From the NCBI GenBank assembly GCA_035374585.1, contig DAOSPF010000008.1, forward strand, positions 1 to 64,000: 64,000 bases of DNA. Direction: 5' to 3'. Positions 16,857 to 25,500 of this stretch are shown here, piece by piece (position 1 is the first letter of the stretch; each line of letters starts with the position of its first letter). This DNA comes from JAKPQD01 sp029572965. Lineage in GTDB: Bacteria; Bacteroidota; Bacteroidia; Bacteroidales; DTGW01. The notes beneath the pieces are model-generated. The model did no database searches, was not told the DNA's origin, and saw only the letters and a list, made by a program, of their open reading frames with translations. Both the position numbers and the translations under genes were made by a program.

Positions 16857-17510
16857 ATGTCAATAAAAATTACAAGTCTGAATGTTGAATTTTTCAAGAG
16901 CTGTCCTTCACTGAAAGGCTGCCCTGAGGGGCAATATCCTGAATTTGCTTTTATTGGCAGGTCAAATGTTGGTAAATCATCATTAATAAATATGTTGGCC
17001 AACAACCGTAAACTTGCCCATACATCCGGCCAGCCAGGAAAAACAAAGCTTATCAATTATTATCTGGCTACATTTAAGGAACAGGTCGGTAATGAAGAAA
17101 ATATAAGAAAAATCCCCTGGTTTTTAGTTGACCTGCCGGGCTATGGCTTTGCCAAAACATCTAAGGCCCAACGCGGTGAATTTAGCAGTATTATTTCAGA
17201 TTATGTTTTCAAACGCCAAAACCTTACCTGCCTGTTTGTCCTTATTGACAGCCGTCTTGAACCGCAACAAATTGATATTAAATTTATTACACTTTTGGGG
17301 CAACAAGGGGTGCCTTTTTGTCTGGTGTTTACCAAAATTGATAAAATATCAAGCAATTCAGTCAATTCAAATATTGAAAAATTCAAAGCAACGCTTTTGG
17401 AGCAATGGGAAGAATTTCCCAAGATATTTTTAACTTCTGCCGAAAAAAAACAAGGGAGGGAAGAATTGCTAAATTTTGTAAAAGATACCATCAGGAGCCT
17501 TAAATCATAA
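16857..17510 (+). CDS. engB: Ribosome-biogenesis GTPase YsxC/EngB
   Basis: A 217-residue P-loop GTPase with G1 GRSNVGKSS (Gly34-Ser41), G3 DLPGYGFAK, G4 TKID and G5 TSA, in the short single-domain form of EngB/YihA. It is needed for assembly of the large ribosomal subunit. The N-terminal SIKITSLNVEFFKSC matches the usual start of the family, and the ATG follows manA by nine bases. It is the last gene of the LysE-manA-engB run; the next gene has its own promoter. Confidence 0.96.
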   Translation: MSIKITSLNVEFFKSCPSLKGCPEGQYPEFAFIGRSNVGKSSLINMLANNRKLAHTSGQPGKTKLINYYLATFKEQVGNEENIRKIPWFLVDLPGYGFAKTSKAQRGEFSSIISDYVFKRQNLTCLFVLIDSRLEPQQIDIKFITLLGQQGVPFCLVFTKIDKISSNSVNSNIEKFKATLLEQWEEFPKIFLTSAEKKQGREELLNFVKDTIRSLKS

Positions 17511-17598
17511 ATTGCTTTTATAACTTATTAATAATGAGTGTTTAGTATATTTTTTTAAAATAATTTAACACACAGTTATAAGTAATCAATTGAATTCA

Positions 17599-17606
17599 TA
17601 AATTTG
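17599..17606 (+). promoter_or_regulatory. -7 box upstream of prs
   Basis: TAAATTTG at 17599-17606 fits TAnnTTTG, 23 bases before the ATG. No TTTG stands at -33, so the call rests on one element. Confidence 0.4.
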
Positions 17607-17629
17607 CGGCCAGAAATAAACAATTTCCA

Positions 17630-18568
17630 ATGGACAGAAGATCTCCTCTTAAATTTTTTTCAGGAACAGCATCAACATATCTGGCTGAAAAGATATCCAA
17701 GAGTTATGGAACACAATTAGGGAGTACCCAGTTACTCCGTTTTAGCGATGGCGAGTTTCAGCCTTCTTACCTTGAATCAGTACGGGGATGTACTGTATTT
17801 ATTATCCAATCAACATTTCCACCTGCCGAAAACCTGCTTGAGCTTTTATTGATGATTGATGCAGCCAAACGTGCGTCAGCAAAAAGAGTGGTGGCTGTAA
17901 TACCATATTTTGGTTTTGCACGGCAGGATAGAAAAGACAGGCCTCGTTCGGCTATCGGAGCCAAGCTTGTGGCCAATTTATTGACAGCTGCAGGTATTGA
18001 CAGGGTTATGACAATGGACTTACATGCCGATCAGTTGCAGGGTTTTTTTGATGTTCCTGTAGATCACCTGTATGCATCATCAATATTTGTACCTTATATC
18101 AATAGTTTAAACCTTGAAAACCTTGTTGTTGCAGCTCCTGATATGGGAGGAAGCAAAAGGGCCAATGCATATTCACGTTTTCTGAAAGCAGAAATGGTAA
18201 TATGTTACAAATTAAGAAAAAAAGCTAATACCATTGAAGAATTTAAGGTAATTGGCGATGTTCGTGATAAAAACATCATTGTTATAGATGATATGATTGA
18301 TACAGCCGGCACTATAACAGTTGCTGCTAATATGATGATGGAAGAAGGGGCACGCAGCGTCAGGGTTGTTGCAACACATCCTGTACTTTCGGGCCCGGCA
18401 TACGAACGTATTGAAAATAGTAAGATTACCGAAGTTATGGTAACGGATACTATACCTCTGAAGCAACAAAGCCCCAAAATCAAGGTAATTTCTATTGCCG
18501 ACATTTTTGCCGATACTATAAATAAAGTTTATAACTATCAGTCAATTAGTGGCAATTTTATAATGTAA
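17630..18568 (+). CDS. prs: Ribose-phosphate pyrophosphokinase
   Basis: A 312-residue class I PRPP synthetase making phosphoribosyl pyrophosphate from ribose-5-phosphate and ATP for nucleotide, His, Trp and NAD synthesis. Features seen: flexible-loop region PYFGFARQDRKDRPR, the divalent-cation site MTMDLHADQLQGFF, PDMGGSKRA and the PRPP-binding loop VIDDMIDTAGT. Length is standard. It is followed by rplY, which has its own promoter-like box, a common neighbour pair in Bacteroidetes as I recall. Confidence 0.97.
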   Translation: MDRRSPLKFFSGTASTYLAEKISKSYGTQLGSTQLLRFSDGEFQPSYLESVRGCTVFIIQSTFPPAENLLELLLMIDAAKRASAKRVVAVIPYFGFARQDRKDRPRSAIGAKLVANLLTAAGIDRVMTMDLHADQLQGFFDVPVDHLYASSIFVPYINSLNLENLVVAAPDMGGSKRANAYSRFLKAEMVICYKLRKKANTIEEFKVIGDVRDKNIIVIDDMIDTAGTITVAANMMMEEGARSVRVVATHPVLSGPAYERIENSKITEVMVTDTIPLKQQSPKIKVISIADIFADTINKVYNYQSISGNFIM

Positions 18569-18575
18569 AAAAATA

Positions 18576-18616
18576 TATATTTGCACTCCCTGTTTACGAC
18601 CTGTAAAAAGGTTGTA
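18576..18616 (+). promoter_or_regulatory. Promoter box and leader hairpin of rplY
   Basis: A TATATTTG box at 18576-18583 is followed by a leader with an 8-bp hairpin, TACGACCT (18595-18602) and AGGTTGTA (18609-18616), one G-U pair. The leader before the ATG is about 95 bases. A role in autoregulation by L25 is possible but only inferred. Confidence 0.4.
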
Positions 18617-18687
18617 GTGTAATGGGGAATTAACAATAAATTAGTTAGTTACAGTTAATTCTGAGTAGCACATTTAAAAATTTAATT

Positions 18688-19260
18688 ATGAAAGTATTCG
18701 AATTAGAAGGAACAATTAGGCCAGAACTTGGCAAAAAATCTGCAGCCAATTTACGTAAACAAGACAGCGTACCTTGCGTACTTTATGGTGGAAAAGAGAA
18801 TGTAAATTTCTTTGTTACAAACCCTGCTATACGCGACCTTATTTACACTCCTAACGTTTACATTGTAAACCTTAAGTTGGGAAAAATTACCAAACAAGCT
18901 GTTATGCGTGAAATTCAGTTTCATCCTGTTACAGACAAAGTGTTGCATGTTGATTTTTATGAAATTGCAGATGATAAAGAAGTAGCAATGGAAATTCCTA
19001 TCCGTATTGTTGGTAACTCAGTTGGGGTAAGAAAAGGGGGAAAGATCAAACAGGCAAAACGAATGTTGAAAGTAAAAGCATTGCCTAAAAACCTGCCAGA
19101 TATTCTTGAAGTGGACATTACCAATCTTGATGTTGAGCAAACGATTAAAGTGGCAGATCTTAAATATGAAAACCTGGTAATGCTAAATGGCCTGCGCGAA
19201 CCGGTTGTTAGTGTAATGGCTTCACGTGCTACTGCTAAAGCCGAAGCTGCTGCTAAGTAA
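18688..19260 (+). CDS. rplY: 50S ribosomal protein L25/general stress protein Ctc
   Basis: A 190-residue protein: N-terminal 5S-rRNA-binding domain (about 1-90, ELEGTIRPELGKKSAANLRK and PCVLYGG) plus the C-terminal TL5/Ctc domain (about 95-185), which makes it the long form. It binds 5S rRNA in the large subunit. The gene for peptidyl-tRNA hydrolase follows after 20 bases, the classic rplY-pth pair, so both belong to one transcript. Confidence 0.96.
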   Translation: MKVFELEGTIRPELGKKSAANLRKQDSVPCVLYGGKENVNFFVTNPAIRDLIYTPNVYIVNLKLGKITKQAVMREIQFHPVTDKVLHVDFYEIADDKEVAMEIPIRIVGNSVGVRKGGKIKQAKRMLKVKALPKNLPDILEVDITNLDVEQTIKVADLKYENLVMLNGLREPVVSVMASRATAKAEAAAK

Positions 19261-19280
19261 TGTAATAAAAATTTTGTAGT

Positions 19281-19841
19281 TTGAAATATTTAGTTGCGGG
19301 TTTGGGCAATATAGGAAGTGAGTACGCTCATACCCGTCATAATATAGGTTTTGATGTATTGGATGCTCTTGCCGGGGCGTCCAATATTTATTTTGAGGAT
19401 GGCCGATATGCGTTTAATACCCGGTTTTCTATCAAGGGAAGGACGATTGTCCTTATAAAACCTACTACTTATATGAACCTTAGCGGCAAAGCTGTTAGTT
19501 ACTGGCTGCAAAAAGAAAATATCCCCGTAGAAAACCTGTTGGTAGTAGTTGATGATTTGGCACTTCCGGTTGGGGCCATACGTATTAGGCCCAAAGGTGG
19601 CGATGGCGGACACAATGGGTTGAAAAATATTCAGGAAATGCTGGGACATGCTAATTATGCCCGTCTTCGTTTTGGTATTGGGAGCGAATTTGCAAAAGGC
19701 CGTCAGGTGGACTTTGTCCTTGGCAAATGGGCAGAAGAAGAAAAAGCATTGATAAAACCGGCTATCGAAACCAGTTGTGAAGTAATTAAAAGCTTTGTCC
19801 TTGCCGGCCTTGAAAGGACTATGACTTCCTTCAATAAGTAA
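19281..19841 (+). CDS. pth: Peptidyl-tRNA hydrolase
   Basis: A 186-residue Pth that recycles peptidyl-tRNA dropped by ribosomes. Catalytic and binding residues are visible: Asn10 (GLGNIG), His20 (HTRHNIGFD), Asn66 (TYMNLSG) and Asp91/Asp92 (VVVDDLALP), then the GGDGGHNGLKNI loop. The conserved N-terminus MKYLVAGLGNIG begins at a TTG codon (19281); no ATG or GTG stands in a suitable place, so a TTG start is the only sensible one. It lies 20 bases after rplY. Confidence 0.95.
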   Translation: MKYLVAGLGNIGSEYAHTRHNIGFDVLDALAGASNIYFEDGRYAFNTRFSIKGRTIVLIKPTTYMNLSGKAVSYWLQKENIPVENLLVVVDDLALPVGAIRIRPKGGDGGHNGLKNIQEMLGHANYARLRFGIGSEFAKGRQVDFVLGKWAEEEKALIKPAIETSCEVIKSFVLAGLERTMTSFNK

Positions 19842-19847
19842 TTTTCT

Positions 19848-19879
19848 TTTGTAAGAATCTTTTATAACCTATATATTTA
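19848..19879 (+). promoter_or_regulatory. Promoter of the frameshifted barrel gene
   Basis: TTTG (19848-19851) and TATATTTA (19872-19879) are separated by 20 bases; the last base of the -7 box deviates. The ATG lies 20 bases further on. Confidence 0.55.
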
Positions 19880-19898
19880 CTAAAATAATGTAGGTTTG

Positions 19899-20210
19899 AT
19901 GAAGATAATTGGACCCTTTAAAGTACTTCTAATTGTAGCACTTATCTGTGCTGATTTTTTAAAAGCCCAGGATTCTTTAAATTATGTAAAACCTCCTAAA
20001 AAGTGGGGTTTAGGTATCGTTCCTGCTGTAGCTTATAATACTGACTGGGGCTTTCAGTATGGTGTAGCTGGAAATCTTTATAATTTTGGAAAAACATACC
20101 CGGATTATAAATATACTTATTATTTCGAGTGGTCGAGAACAACAAGAGGCAATAGCGTTAATGAAATATTTTTTGATCAAAAGTTTTTTTTATTAAAAAT
20201 CTTCGATTGA
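19899..20210 (+). CDS. Outer-membrane barrel protein (Omp85/BamA-like), 5' part of a frameshifted gene
   Basis: Starts at ATG 19899 (the TTG three bases earlier is unlikely). Signal peptide MKIIGPFKVLLIVALICADFLKAQ, then the first beta strands (GLGIVPAVAYNTDWGFQYG, YYFEWSRTTRGN). The frame breaks in a run of eight T (20184-20191). One more T gives FFDQKFFFIKNLRLTYNVGYFF and runs into the next open frame. Without that base the protein stops after 104 codons. Taken together with the following part the product would be about 437 residues, a typical size for a surface-antigen barrel without POTRA domains. Confidence 0.82.
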   Translation: MKIIGPFKVLLIVALICADFLKAQDSLNYVKPPKKWGLGIVPAVAYNTDWGFQYGVAGNLYNFGKTYPDYKYTYYFEWSRTTRGNSVNEIFFDQKFFLLKIFD

Positions 20211-21211
20211 CATACAATGTTGGTTATTTTTTCAATAAACAATTGCCTTTCTATGGTTTTGACGGATACAATGCCAGATATCTGAAGGAAAATGAAGACC
20301 AAAATAATACAACCTTTGCCAGCAGGATGTATTACAGGCTCGACAGGGCTGTAATAAGGTGTTTGTTGGATTTTCAATATAAAACGGCATATAATCCTTT
20401 ACGCATTTTAGCTGGTGTTGGTTATTTTGATACAAGGATAAAGCCTGTGGATATTGATAAGTTTAATGAATCGCTTGACGACGATGATAAAATACTGAAA
20501 AATACTACGCTTTTCGAAAAGTATGTGTCCAATGGTATTATTTCTGAGGATGAAAAAGATGGTGGCAAATGCTTTATACTTAAATCAGGGGTAATATACG
20601 ATACCCGGGATAACGAAACCAATGCCAACAGGGGGATTTGGGCAGAGGTGCTTTTGATTTCAGCTCCAAAGCCGGGCAATAATACTTCATTTACTCAAGT
20701 GGGGGCTGTTTTCAGGCATTATTTTACCATATCGGCTCCCAGGTTGACCATGGCCAATCGTATTGGAATTCAAACTTTAGTAGCCGGCCAGAAGCCCTTT
20801 TACATGTTACCGTACTTATTTAGTTCTTATAGGTTGAGGGATGCTTTTGGAGGCGAAAAAACTATACGTGGAGTATTGGCACAGCGTATTCAGGGCAATG
20901 GTGTTGCTTTTGGGAACTTCGAGCTGAGGTATAAATTTCTTTATGGGCGTTTATTTAAGCAGGAGACTTATTTGTGTGCCAATGTTTTTGCCGACTGGGG
21001 AATGGTTACAAGCAAATATCTGGATAAACCAGTACCAATGGCTTTAGAAAATGAAATAAAACCTGGGCAGGAAAAACCCCACTGGACTACAGGTGCAGGC
21101 TTGCGTGTTGTGATGAACCAGAATTTTGTGGTCACAGCTGATTATGGCAGGGCACTTGACCTGCAGGATGGAAAAAACGCTTTGTATATTACCCTGGGTT
21201 TTTTGTATTAG
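20207..21211 (+). CDS. Outer-membrane barrel protein, 3' part of the frameshifted gene
   Basis: The in-register continuation of the preceding fragment; its nominal TTG at 20207 is just an internal Leu codon (LRLTYNVGYFF). It contains amphipathic strands throughout, a conserved FGGEKTIRGVLAQRIQGNGVAFGNFELRYKF segment shortened here to key parts: GGEKTIRG (the barrel-lumen RG motif of the Omp85 family) and GNFELRYKF. It ends with the expected C-terminal strand LYITLGFLY, with a final aromatic residue for BAM recognition. The family belongs to bacterial surface antigens (PF01103). Role unknown: insertion of proteins or export are possibilities. The gene appears to be monocistronic. Confidence 0.83.
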   Translation: MTYNVGYFFNKQLPFYGFDGYNARYLKENEDQNNTTFASRMYYRLDRAVIRCLLDFQYKTAYNPLRILAGVGYFDTRIKPVDIDKFNESLDDDDKILKNTTLFEKYVSNGIISEDEKDGGKCFILKSGVIYDTRDNETNANRGIWAEVLLISAPKPGNNTSFTQVGAVFRHYFTISAPRLTMANRIGIQTLVAGQKPFYMLPYLFSSYRLRDAFGGEKTIRGVLAQRIQGNGVAFGNFELRYKFLYGRLFKQETYLCANVFADWGMVTSKYLDKPVPMALENEIKPGQEKPHWTTGAGLRVVMNQNFVVTADYGRALDLQDGKNALYITLGFLY

Positions 21212-21220
21212 GTTAATAAC

Positions 21221-21253
21221 AAAAAAGCAGCGCCCCTTCCGAAACGCTGCTTT
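21221..21253 (-). terminator. Terminator of dnaE-trxA
   Basis: AAAGCAGCG (21224-21232) and CGCTGCTTT (21245-21253) pair perfectly; in the minus direction a T run follows. It may also serve the convergent barrel gene. Confidence 0.8.
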
Positions 21254-21274
21254 GTATATTGTGAAAGGGTGTTT

Positions 21275-21592
21275 TTACAACAGTGCATTAATCTTGTTTA
21301 CCAATGTGCTTTTTGGAACAGCACCAACTTGTTTGTCCACTACTTCGCCATTTTTAAAAAATAAAATGGTGGGAATGTTGCGGATACTGTATTTCATGGC
21401 AATGGCATTGTTGTTGTCAACGTCCACTTTGCCTACTACAATTTTATCAGCCATTTCGTGCCCAATTTCTTCTACAATAGGGCCAACCATGCGGCACGGG
21501 CCACACCATTCGGCCCAAAAGTCGACCATTACGGGCTTGTCCGATTTGAGGACTACCTGTTCAAAATTTCCTTCAGTTATTTCAAGTGCCAT
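21275..21592 (-). CDS. trxA: Thioredoxin
   Basis: A 105-residue classic thioredoxin with the WCGPC active site (Cys30, Cys33), the buried Asp24 (VMVDFWAEW) and the cis-Pro region IRNIPTILFF. It reduces protein disulfides in the cytoplasm. It begins 27 bases after the dnaE stop on the same strand and ends at a good terminator, so dnaE-trxA is probably one transcript, an arrangement I recall from other Bacteroidetes. Confidence 0.97.
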   Translation of the reverse strand: MALEITEGNFEQVVLKSDKPVMVDFWAEWCGPCRMVGPIVEEIGHEMADKIVVGKVDVDNNNAIAMKYSIRNIPTILFFKNGEVVDKQVGAVPKSTLVNKINALL

Positions 21593-21619
21593 AATTATAA
21601 TGTTTTAAATGTGAATGCT

Positions 21620-24600
21620 TTAGTTGTGTAAAACCGAAAATTTGATCCCATTGTTTAAGTGTATAAATTTAATCAGATTATCTGAAATATTTATTTTGCC
21701 CATTCTTGAAATAAGATCTACCATCATATTTTCTTCAGGGTCAATTAACGAAACTTTTAACAATGTTTTGCCATCTTTTGTTTCAAGCTTTTGTGTTAAT
21801 TCACTGACAAAGGTTTCGTCAATATACGAAGAAGGGATGCGCAAATGCAACGACTTGACAAACTCATCGCGTACACTGCTGAGGTGGATAATTTTTGAGA
21901 TGTTAAATTCCAGTTCATTCTCGTTATATTTGCGCGTTTGCACTGTTCCTTTGATAAGCAAGCCGATATTTTTTATACAGACTTTATAATAGTTTTCAAA
22001 GTCTTTGCCAAAAAGCTGGAAACGGAATGACCCTGAAAAATCCTCGATAGTTACCGAGGCATAATTTTTATTAGTTTTTGTTATGCCATCGCGGATATCT
22101 GTAACAAGCCCCATCACAATAATTTCTTTACCTTTCAACTTTGATAAATCTGACAATTCAGAAAGAGGATGAGTACAGATGTTTTCAAATTCAAACCTGT
22201 AATTGTCCAACGGGTGTGCAGAAAGATACATACCCACAAGCTCTTTTTCGCGTTTTAACTGCTCCAGTAGTGTCCATGGCTCTACGGATGGTATCTGAGG
22301 CTTAGTTGTACTGATATGGTTTGCTATTCCTGCATCACCAAAGAGAGTAGCGGTATTCTGTGCTTTGTCTGCTTGGAAAAGGTTGCCATATCGCATGAGA
22401 GTGTCCAGAAATACGCCTTGCTGGTCGGGTGCAAAAAATGCTGAACGTTGGATGCCAAATAAATCAAAGGCCCCGGCCAATATGATATTTTCAACAGCCT
22501 TACGGTTAACCGAAGACAGGTTCATCCGTTCAAAAAAATCATACACGTCTTTAAAAGCGCCATTTTTCTCGCGTTCTTCAACAATAGCTGTTACTGCATT
22601 TTCGCCAAGTCCTTTTATAGAACCTAAGCCAAATCGAATGTCTCCTTTTTTATTAACAGTAAAGATGTGTTTACTTTCATTGATATCCGGGCCAAGGACT
22701 TGTATGCCAATTCTTCGGCACTCGTCCATGAAAAATGTAATTTTATCAATACTACTTGCATTGTTTAATACTGAAGCCATGTATTCGGCCGGATAATGAG
22801 CTTTTAGGTATGCAGTCTGGAATGCAACAAAGGCATAACATGTACTGTGCGACTTATTGAAAGCATACGAAGCAAAAGCTTCCCAGTCTGTCCATATTTT
22901 TTCAAGCTTTTCGGGGTCGTGACCTTTGGCTGTAGCATTTGCAATAAACTGGGGCTTAAGTTTGTCCAGCGTTTTACGGTCCTTTTTACCCATAGCTTTG
23001 CGTAAGACATCGGCATCGCCCTTTGTAAAGCCTGCTAATTTCTGAGAAAGTAGCATCACCTGCTCTTGATATACAGTAATACCATAAGTATCTTTGAGGT
23101 ATTCTTCCATTTCCGGCAAATCGTAAGATACGGGTTCGCGTCCGTGTTTACGGGCAATGAAATTGGGGATATATTCGATAGGCCCGGGGCGGTACAATGC
23201 GTTCATGGCTATGAGGTCGCCAAACTTGTCGGGCTTTAGCTCTCGCAAATATTTTTGCATCCCGGGGCTTTCAAACTGGAACGTGCCGTTTGTTTCGCCT
23301 TTTTGGTATAGTTCGAATGTTTTGGCATCATCCAGGGGAATAGCATCAATATCTATATCAACACCGTGGTTTTGCTTAATAATTTCAAGTGCTCCTTTAA
23401 TGATGGTAAGGGTTTTGAGCCCAAGAAAGTCCATTTTTATAACTCCGGCTTCTTCTATTACTTTGCCTTCATATTGGGTTACAAGTAGTTCGGAGTCTTT
23501 AGCAACTGCGACAGGTAAAAGGTCTGATAAATCTTGTGGTGCAATAATAATACCGCAGGCATGTACGCCTGTGTTGCGGACAGAGCCTTCAAGCAAACGG
23601 GCTTCTTTCAAAACCTGAGCTTGTAAGTCATTGCCGCTGATTATTTCGCGCAAACGCTTTACATTGTTCAAATCATCAGCATTAAGCCCTTCTTTTTCCG
23701 AAAGGCTTTTTTCGCCGGTCAATGGGGCTTCAAAAACCCTGTTAAGTTCAATTCCTGGAGTATCGGGGACTAACTTGGTCAGTTCAAGGCTTTCGTTGAG
23801 CGGCAGGTCAAGTACACGGGCAACGTCCTTGATACTCATTTTGGCAGCCATGGTGCCATAAGTGACAATCTGTGCAACCTGGTTTTGCCCGTATTTCTTC
23901 ACAACATAGTCAATTACCTTCTGACGGCCTTCATCGTCCATGTCGGTATCAATATCGGGCATGCTCTTTCGGTCGGGATTGAGGAAACGCTCGAACAGCA
24001 GGTCGTACTTAATGGGGTCGATGTTAGTAATGTCGATACAATATGCAACTGCCGATCCGGCAGCCGAACCACGTCCAGGCCCAATGAAAACACCCATTTC
24101 GCGCCCGGCTTTGATAAAATCCATTACAATAAGGAAGTATCCTGCAAAACCCATATTTTCAATGGTTTGCAACTCAAAATTGAGACGTTCTTCTACTTCT
24201 TTGGTAATTGTACCATATTTTCGTTTGGCCCCTTCAAAGGTAAGGTGCCTCAAATATTGCATTTGAGTCAGGAAATTGGGCGGAATAGGGAAGTTGGGCA
24301 GCAGGATATCCCTTTTCAAATCGAGATATTCAACCTTGTCAACTATATCATTAGTATTGTCAATGGCTTGCGGAAGGTCAGCAAAGAGCTGGCTCATTTC
24401 CTGCGTAGTCTTGAAGTAAAATTGGTCATTGTAAAACCCGAAGCGCGAGTTCTTTTTTGCACCTTCTTCATCTTCAAGGTATTCTTTTACAATAGGGGTA
24501 CTCTTTTTTTCGCCGGTATTGATACAAAGCAGGATGTCGTGGGCATTGTAGTCTGAAACATCTACGTAATGAGAATCGTTAGTAGCAATCACCTTAACAT

Positions 24601-25228
24601 TGTATTTGTCGGCCAGTTTTTTCAGCACATCGTTTACTTTATCCTGATCGGGGATGCCATGACGTTGGAGTTCAACGTAATAATCTTCTCCAAAAATATT
24701 ATACCACCACTTGAATTCTTCTTCACCGGCTTCTTCTCCTCTTTTCAGGATGGTTTTGGGTACCGATGCGCCAAGGCAACAAGTAGTAGCAATAAGCCCT
24801 TCGTGATATTTTTCAATGAGTTCTTTGTCAATACGAGGGTATTTACCATACAATCCTTCTATATATCCCAAAGAACAAAGCTTTGAAAGGTTTCGGTAAC
24901 CCTGCTCGTTTTTGGCAAGTAATACCTGGTGATATCGAATGTCTTTTTCTTCTCGTGTAAATTGGCGTTTAAAGCGGTTTTCGACAAGGTAAAACTCGCA
25001 GCCTACAATTGGCTTTACCTTGATGCGCTTGTCAGTTTTATCATCGGGGTTTACTTTGTGTTTATAAGCTTCTGCCACAAATTCAAATACTCCAAACATA
25101 TTGCCATGGTCTGTTATGGCAAGTGCCGGCTGGCCATCATCCATGGCTTTCTTGTAGAGCCTTTTTATTTCGGCCGCTCCGTCAAGCAAAGAAAACTGTG
25201 TATGTACATGTAAATGTGAAAAATTCAT
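21620..25228 (-). CDS. dnaE: DNA polymerase III subunit alpha
   Basis: A 1202-residue replicative polymerase of the DnaE1 type. The N-terminal PHP domain opens with FSHLHVHTQFSLLDG; the polymerase core contains GPGRGSAAGS and the catalytic Asp pair in PDIDTDMDDEGR (the usual DxD arrangement), then the TGVHACGIIIA and YRPGPIEYIPNF segments. A helix-hairpin-helix region and an OB fold (EIIVMGLVTDIRDG) lie at the C-terminus. It has no proofreading exonuclease domain, so it is not PolC. It leads the dnaE-trxA transcript. Confidence 0.98.
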   Translation of the reverse strand: MNFSHLHVHTQFSLLDGAAEIKRLYKKAMDDGQPALAITDHGNMFGVFEFVAEAYKHKVNPDDKTDKRIKVKPIVGCEFYLVENRFKRQFTREEKDIRYHQVLLAKNEQGYRNLSKLCSLGYIEGLYGKYPRIDKELIEKYHEGLIATTCCLGASVPKTILKRGEEAGEEEFKWWYNIFGEDYYVELQRHGIPDQDKVNDVLKKLADKYNVKVIATNDSHYVDVSDYNAHDILLCINTGEKKSTPIVKEYLEDEEGAKKNSRFGFYNDQFYFKTTQEMSQLFADLPQAIDNTNDIVDKVEYLDLKRDILLPNFPIPPNFLTQMQYLRHLTFEGAKRKYGTITKEVEERLNFELQTIENMGFAGYFLIVMDFIKAGREMGVFIGPGRGSAAGSAVAYCIDITNIDPIKYDLLFERFLNPDRKSMPDIDTDMDDEGRQKVIDYVVKKYGQNQVAQIVTYGTMAAKMSIKDVARVLDLPLNESLELTKLVPDTPGIELNRVFEAPLTGEKSLSEKEGLNADDLNNVKRLREIISGNDLQAQVLKEARLLEGSVRNTGVHACGIIIAPQDLSDLLPVAVAKDSELLVTQYEGKVIEEAGVIKMDFLGLKTLTIIKGALEIIKQNHGVDIDIDAIPLDDAKTFELYQKGETNGTFQFESPGMQKYLRELKPDKFGDLIAMNALYRPGPIEYIPNFIARKHGREPVSYDLPEMEEYLKDTYGITVYQEQVMLLSQKLAGFTKGDADVLRKAMGKKDRKTLDKLKPQFIANATAKGHDPEKLEKIWTDWEAFASYAFNKSHSTCYAFVAFQTAYLKAHYPAEYMASVLNNASSIDKITFFMDECRRIGIQVLGPDINESKHIFTVNKKGDIRFGLGSIKGLGENAVTAIVEEREKNGAFKDVYDFFERMNLSSVNRKAVENIILAGAFDLFGIQRSAFFAPDQQGVFLDTLMRYGNLFQADKAQNTATLFGDAGIANHISTTKPQIPSVEPWTLLEQLKREKELVGMYLSAHPLDNYRFEFENICTHPLSELSDLSKLKGKEIIVMGLVTDIRDGITKTNKNYASVTIEDFSGSFRFQLFGKDFENYYKVCIKNIGLLIKGTVQTRKYNENELEFNISKIIHLSSVRDEFVKSLHLRIPSSYIDETFVSELTQKLETKDGKTLLKVSLIDPEENMMVDLISRMGKINISDNLIKFIHLNNGIKFSVLHN

Positions 25229-25371
25229 AAAAGGCTTATAAATAATAGGTTATATCGTAAAACATACAATAACCTGTCAGTGTTCAAAATTAGGGGTAAT
25301 CTGTGCTCAAAAAAAGCATTGTTAATAAATGGATGATAAAAATTACTATCGACCAAAAGTGAAGATTTTCA

Positions 25372-25379
25372 TATATTTG
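25372..25379 (+). promoter_or_regulatory. -7 box upstream of dapL
   Basis: TATATTTG at 25372-25379 fits the Bacteroidetes -7 element and lies about 120 bases before the ATG. No TTTG is present at -33. The rest of the 272-base gap between dnaE and dapL shows no gene. Confidence 0.4.
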
Positions 25380-25500
25380 CACCTCGTGGCATTTTATTTG
25401 CACGAGCAACTATCAGGCTTTAAGTGTTACTGAAATTGTTCAAAGTTTATATCTTAATTCCTGGTTCTTGGCTTTTGAATCTTTTAAACTGAAGTTATAT

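Noticed and set aside
18595..18616. Riboswitch in the rplY leader
   Set aside because: Only one short hairpin is present and no known riboswitch core was recognised.
21126..21608. 160-residue plus-strand frame over the end of the barrel gene and trxA
   Set aside because: It is antisense to trxA, which has clear thioredoxin motifs.
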